64,000 nucleotides of DNA from Cynocephalus volans. Taxonomy: Eukaryota > Chordata > Mammalia > Dermoptera > Cynocephalidae. Below are positions 60,789-64,000 of the stretch, one piece after another (position 1 is the stretch's first letter; each line of letters begins with the position of its first letter). The stretch is taken from the NCBI RefSeq assembly GCF_027409185.1, contig NC_084463.1, positions 51,950,907 through 52,014,906 of the forward strand, given 5' to 3'. Under the pieces are notes generated by a model. It was given only the letters and a program-made list of their open reading frames with translations. It made no database searches and had not been told where the DNA came from. Both the position numbers and the translations under genes were made by a program.

Positions 60789-61087
60789 GTTATAAAAATA
60801 GTCTAAAAAGTGTAAACAAATGGAAGGTGATAACCGAGTATTAGAAAACTACAATTAGGAAGATGGTAAAAATTATCAAATATTTTATCTTGATTTAAAA
60901 AAGAAAAAAGTGAATAAAGAAGCAAAGAAAACCATGATGCAATTTTTGAAAATAAATGCAACATAACATTATCAGTAGGAAAAAACCCTATATACTCATG
61001 AAACCAATACCCATTATTGACTTGTACAAAATTGTTTATTCCTAGGATTGTGAGAAGCTTCTCTACCTTTACAAAAGTATGCAATGA

Positions 61088-64000
<2,913 letters not shown>

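Larger units (their letters stand above)
52725..60793 (-). mobile_element. ERV-F-like gammaretroviral provirus, near complete, in intron 4
   Basis: Complete LTR-gag-pro-pol-env-LTR element of 8,059 bp, antisense to the host gene. LTRs lie at 60,505-60,788 (5') and 52,730-53,015 (3'). Both have TG...CA ends and are flanked by an exact GTTAT duplication (52,725-52,729 and 60,789-60,793). The primer-binding site matches tRNA-Phe, as in HERV-F. By eye the LTRs differ at about 19 of 280 aligned positions plus one CA-repeat length change, roughly 7%. Under an assumed mammalian neutral rate of 2.2e-9 per site per year this gives about 15 million years. Order, zinc knuckles, DTG protease, YVDD, integrase and a CX6CC transmembrane subunit are all recognisable. 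Frameshifts in gag and pol and two stops in env prevent replication. Confidence 0.95.

Overview
This is a mammalian nuclear genome window, with introns, L1 LINEs, tRNA-derived SINEs, MaLR and ERV LTR elements and (CA)n microsatellites. The SINEs point to a colugo (Dermoptera, probably Galeopterus variegatus). The copy at 10.2 kb carries the head, B box and CCGGTCACGAAAAAG-type tail that I associate with the CYN family, and several others look tRNA-Ile-derived. That attribution is from memory and is an inference.

Layout. 1-22.5 kb is intergenic and repeat-dominated. It holds an L1 3' end, solo LTRs, an old ERV1-type provirus (4,914-10,156, 5-bp target duplication TCTAG) with a nested antisense solo LTR, a SINE, a MaLR solo LTR, and L1 fragments, one of them split by an LTR. 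At 22.56-23.26 kb a CpG-rich promoter with two ZNF143-like motifs begins the only host gene I can support.

That gene is a KRAB C2H2 zinc-finger gene on the + strand in five exons: 5' UTR (ends 22,863), start-codon exon (31,793-31,846), KRAB-A (50,958-51,084), KRAB-B (51,326-51,418) and the finger exon (from 61,128). All splice sites are GT-AG, the phases agree, and the product is 800 aa (792 from a second Met). The finger array ends at 63,271 because of a 2-bp loss; about 700 bp of decayed finger units follow to the window edge.

Introns 1-3 hold a full MaLR element with both LTRs and its TSD, several L1s, and two copies of an unusual internally deleted L1-derived element with a ~77-bp VNTR. 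Intron 4 (9.7 kb) is mostly an antisense gammaretrovirus-like provirus (52,730-60,788; TSD GTTAT). It has a tRNA-Phe primer-binding site (HERV-F/ERV-F-like), gag, pro, pol and env, and LTRs about 7% diverged. Its env keeps one reading frame from signal peptide to cytoplasmic tail, broken by two stop codons.

How the parts relate. KRAB zinc-finger proteins recruit TRIM28 to silence retroelements, and this gene is surrounded and invaded by them. A direct target relationship is not shown by the sequence. I see no operons, CRISPR arrays or functional RNA genes.
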